Source: an uncultured Burkholderiales bacterium
Lineage (GTDB): Bacteria; Pseudomonadota; Gammaproteobacteria; Burkholderiales; Burkholderiaceae
Direction: 5' to 3'
Assembly (NCBI GenBank): GCA_946480465.1
Contig: CAMLJY010000116.1
Span: 1-13,742 of the forward strand
Length of the DNA stretch: 13,742 nucleotides
Numbering within the stretch: position 1 is the first letter of the stretch; each line of letters starts with the position of its first letter. Both the position numbers and the translations under genes were made by a program. Below, piece after piece: positions 13,376-13,742 of this stretch. The notes under the pieces were generated by a model, which saw only the letters and a program-made list of their open reading frames with translations, was not told the DNA's origin and did no database searches.

Positions 13376-13742
13376 TCAGTTGAAGCCGCCACTGCTTCGC
13401 GGCAAGACCATCCGTCTGGAAAATGTGACGCTGACTGGATCCATTGGCCCAGAGCCAAAGTCAGCCTGCGGCAGGTCAAGCGAAAACGTCTCGGGCAGGG
13501 GCGTTTCGCTTTGAAACTCAATCTTTACCCCGACAAGTTGATCCTTGCCCCCAACAGTCTCCCGCTCATGGCATGAAGCTATGCGCTGAACGGCAAGCCG
13601 GTCGACCTTTTGGGGCGAAAGCTTCTGATTGCCGATGACCAGTCTCGCGGTGCTGCAGAGCACCACGAACGGATCGGTTGGTGGCCCCGGCCGTCCAACA
13701 AGCTGCTGATTAAGCACAAGCAGAGATACCCTTCCATTGCTC
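13376..13742 (-). CDS. Partial hypothetical protein, C-terminal part, runs off right edge
   Basis: The frame is open from the right edge of the window to a TGA at 13376, giving about 121 residues of what looks like the C-terminal portion of a longer protein; a GTG at 13717 is available but has no good ribosome site. The sequence is mixed and non-repetitive (for example DPFVVLCSTARLVIGNQKLS, KIEFQSETPLPETFSLDLP), unlike the Arg/Ala/Pro-rich shadows of GC-rich genes, suggesting a real beta-rich protein. I do not recognise the family. GC here is about 58% (139 of 240 bases, 13441-13680) against about 76% in the LysR gene. Codons rare in the neighbours (AGA, ATA, TTG, CTT) are used, hinting at transferred DNA or relaxed selection. 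It could instead be a decaying gene remnant. Confidence 0.5.
   Translation of the reverse strand, partial: SNGRVSLLVLNQQLVGRPGPPTDPFVVLCSTARLVIGNQKLSPQKVDRLAVQRIASCHERETVGGKDQLVGVKIEFQSETPLPETFSLDLPQADFGSGPMDPVSVTFSRRMVLPRSSGGFN

Noticed and set aside
13444..13638. 64-residue plus-strand frame in the low-GC segment
   Set aside because: Short, opposite a longer open minus-strand frame that continues past the edge, and without a ribosome site.

Overview
The window is GC-rich DNA (hand counts: about 76% in the LysR gene, about 58% near the right edge). It has dense proteobacterial gene packing and Ala/Arg-rich proteins. The gene types and base composition suggest a betaproteobacterium of the order Burkholderiales, perhaps in the Rubrivivax/Roseateles/Leptothrix group. 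That placement is inference; there is no rRNA or other marker gene here.

Left two thirds (about 175-7211, all minus strand): a complete beta-glucoside/oligosaccharide uptake and hydrolysis locus. In transcription order it encodes a LacI-type repressor (7211-6168), a periplasmic sugar-binding protein (5873-4569), two CUT1 ABC permeases (4557-3505 and 3508-2669), a cytoplasmic GH1 beta-glucosidase (2589-1249) and a MalK/UgpC-type ABC ATPase (1227-175). The binding protein is preceded by a strong sigma70-like promoter (TTGACA, 17 bp, TAGAGT). A perfect 14-bp LacI-family palindrome, TGAAAGCGCTTTCA, lies just downstream of the -10 over the expected transcription start. The likely logic is that the repressor blocks the operon until an imported sugar or its hydrolysis product releases it; the sugar then enters through the ABC transporter and is cleaved in the cytoplasm. 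Heptamer tandem repeats lie at both ends of the structural operon: a mosaic array between the promoter and lacI (6018-6111), which includes a G-quadruplex motif on the minus strand, and a second array downstream of the ATPase gene (93-141).

Middle (7300-11414): a membrane-anchored GGDEF diguanylate cyclase with an intact active site and inhibitory site (minus strand). Divergent from it is a 918-residue MalT/LAL-type ATPase-LuxR regulator (plus strand). Its target is not evident from the sequence.

Right (11415-13742): a VOC-fold (glyoxalase-like) protein and a LysR regulator are divergently transcribed. Their shared intergenic region carries two T-N11-A dyads 32 bp apart, as expected for a LysR tetramer binding site. 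A 106-residue unknown protein follows. At the right edge the C-terminal part of a minus-strand gene runs off the window, in DNA of clearly lower GC and different codon use.

No mobile element, CRISPR, tRNA, rRNA or obvious defence system was seen. The window reads as a carbohydrate-use locus plus regulators; the most notable signals are in the intergenic DNA.
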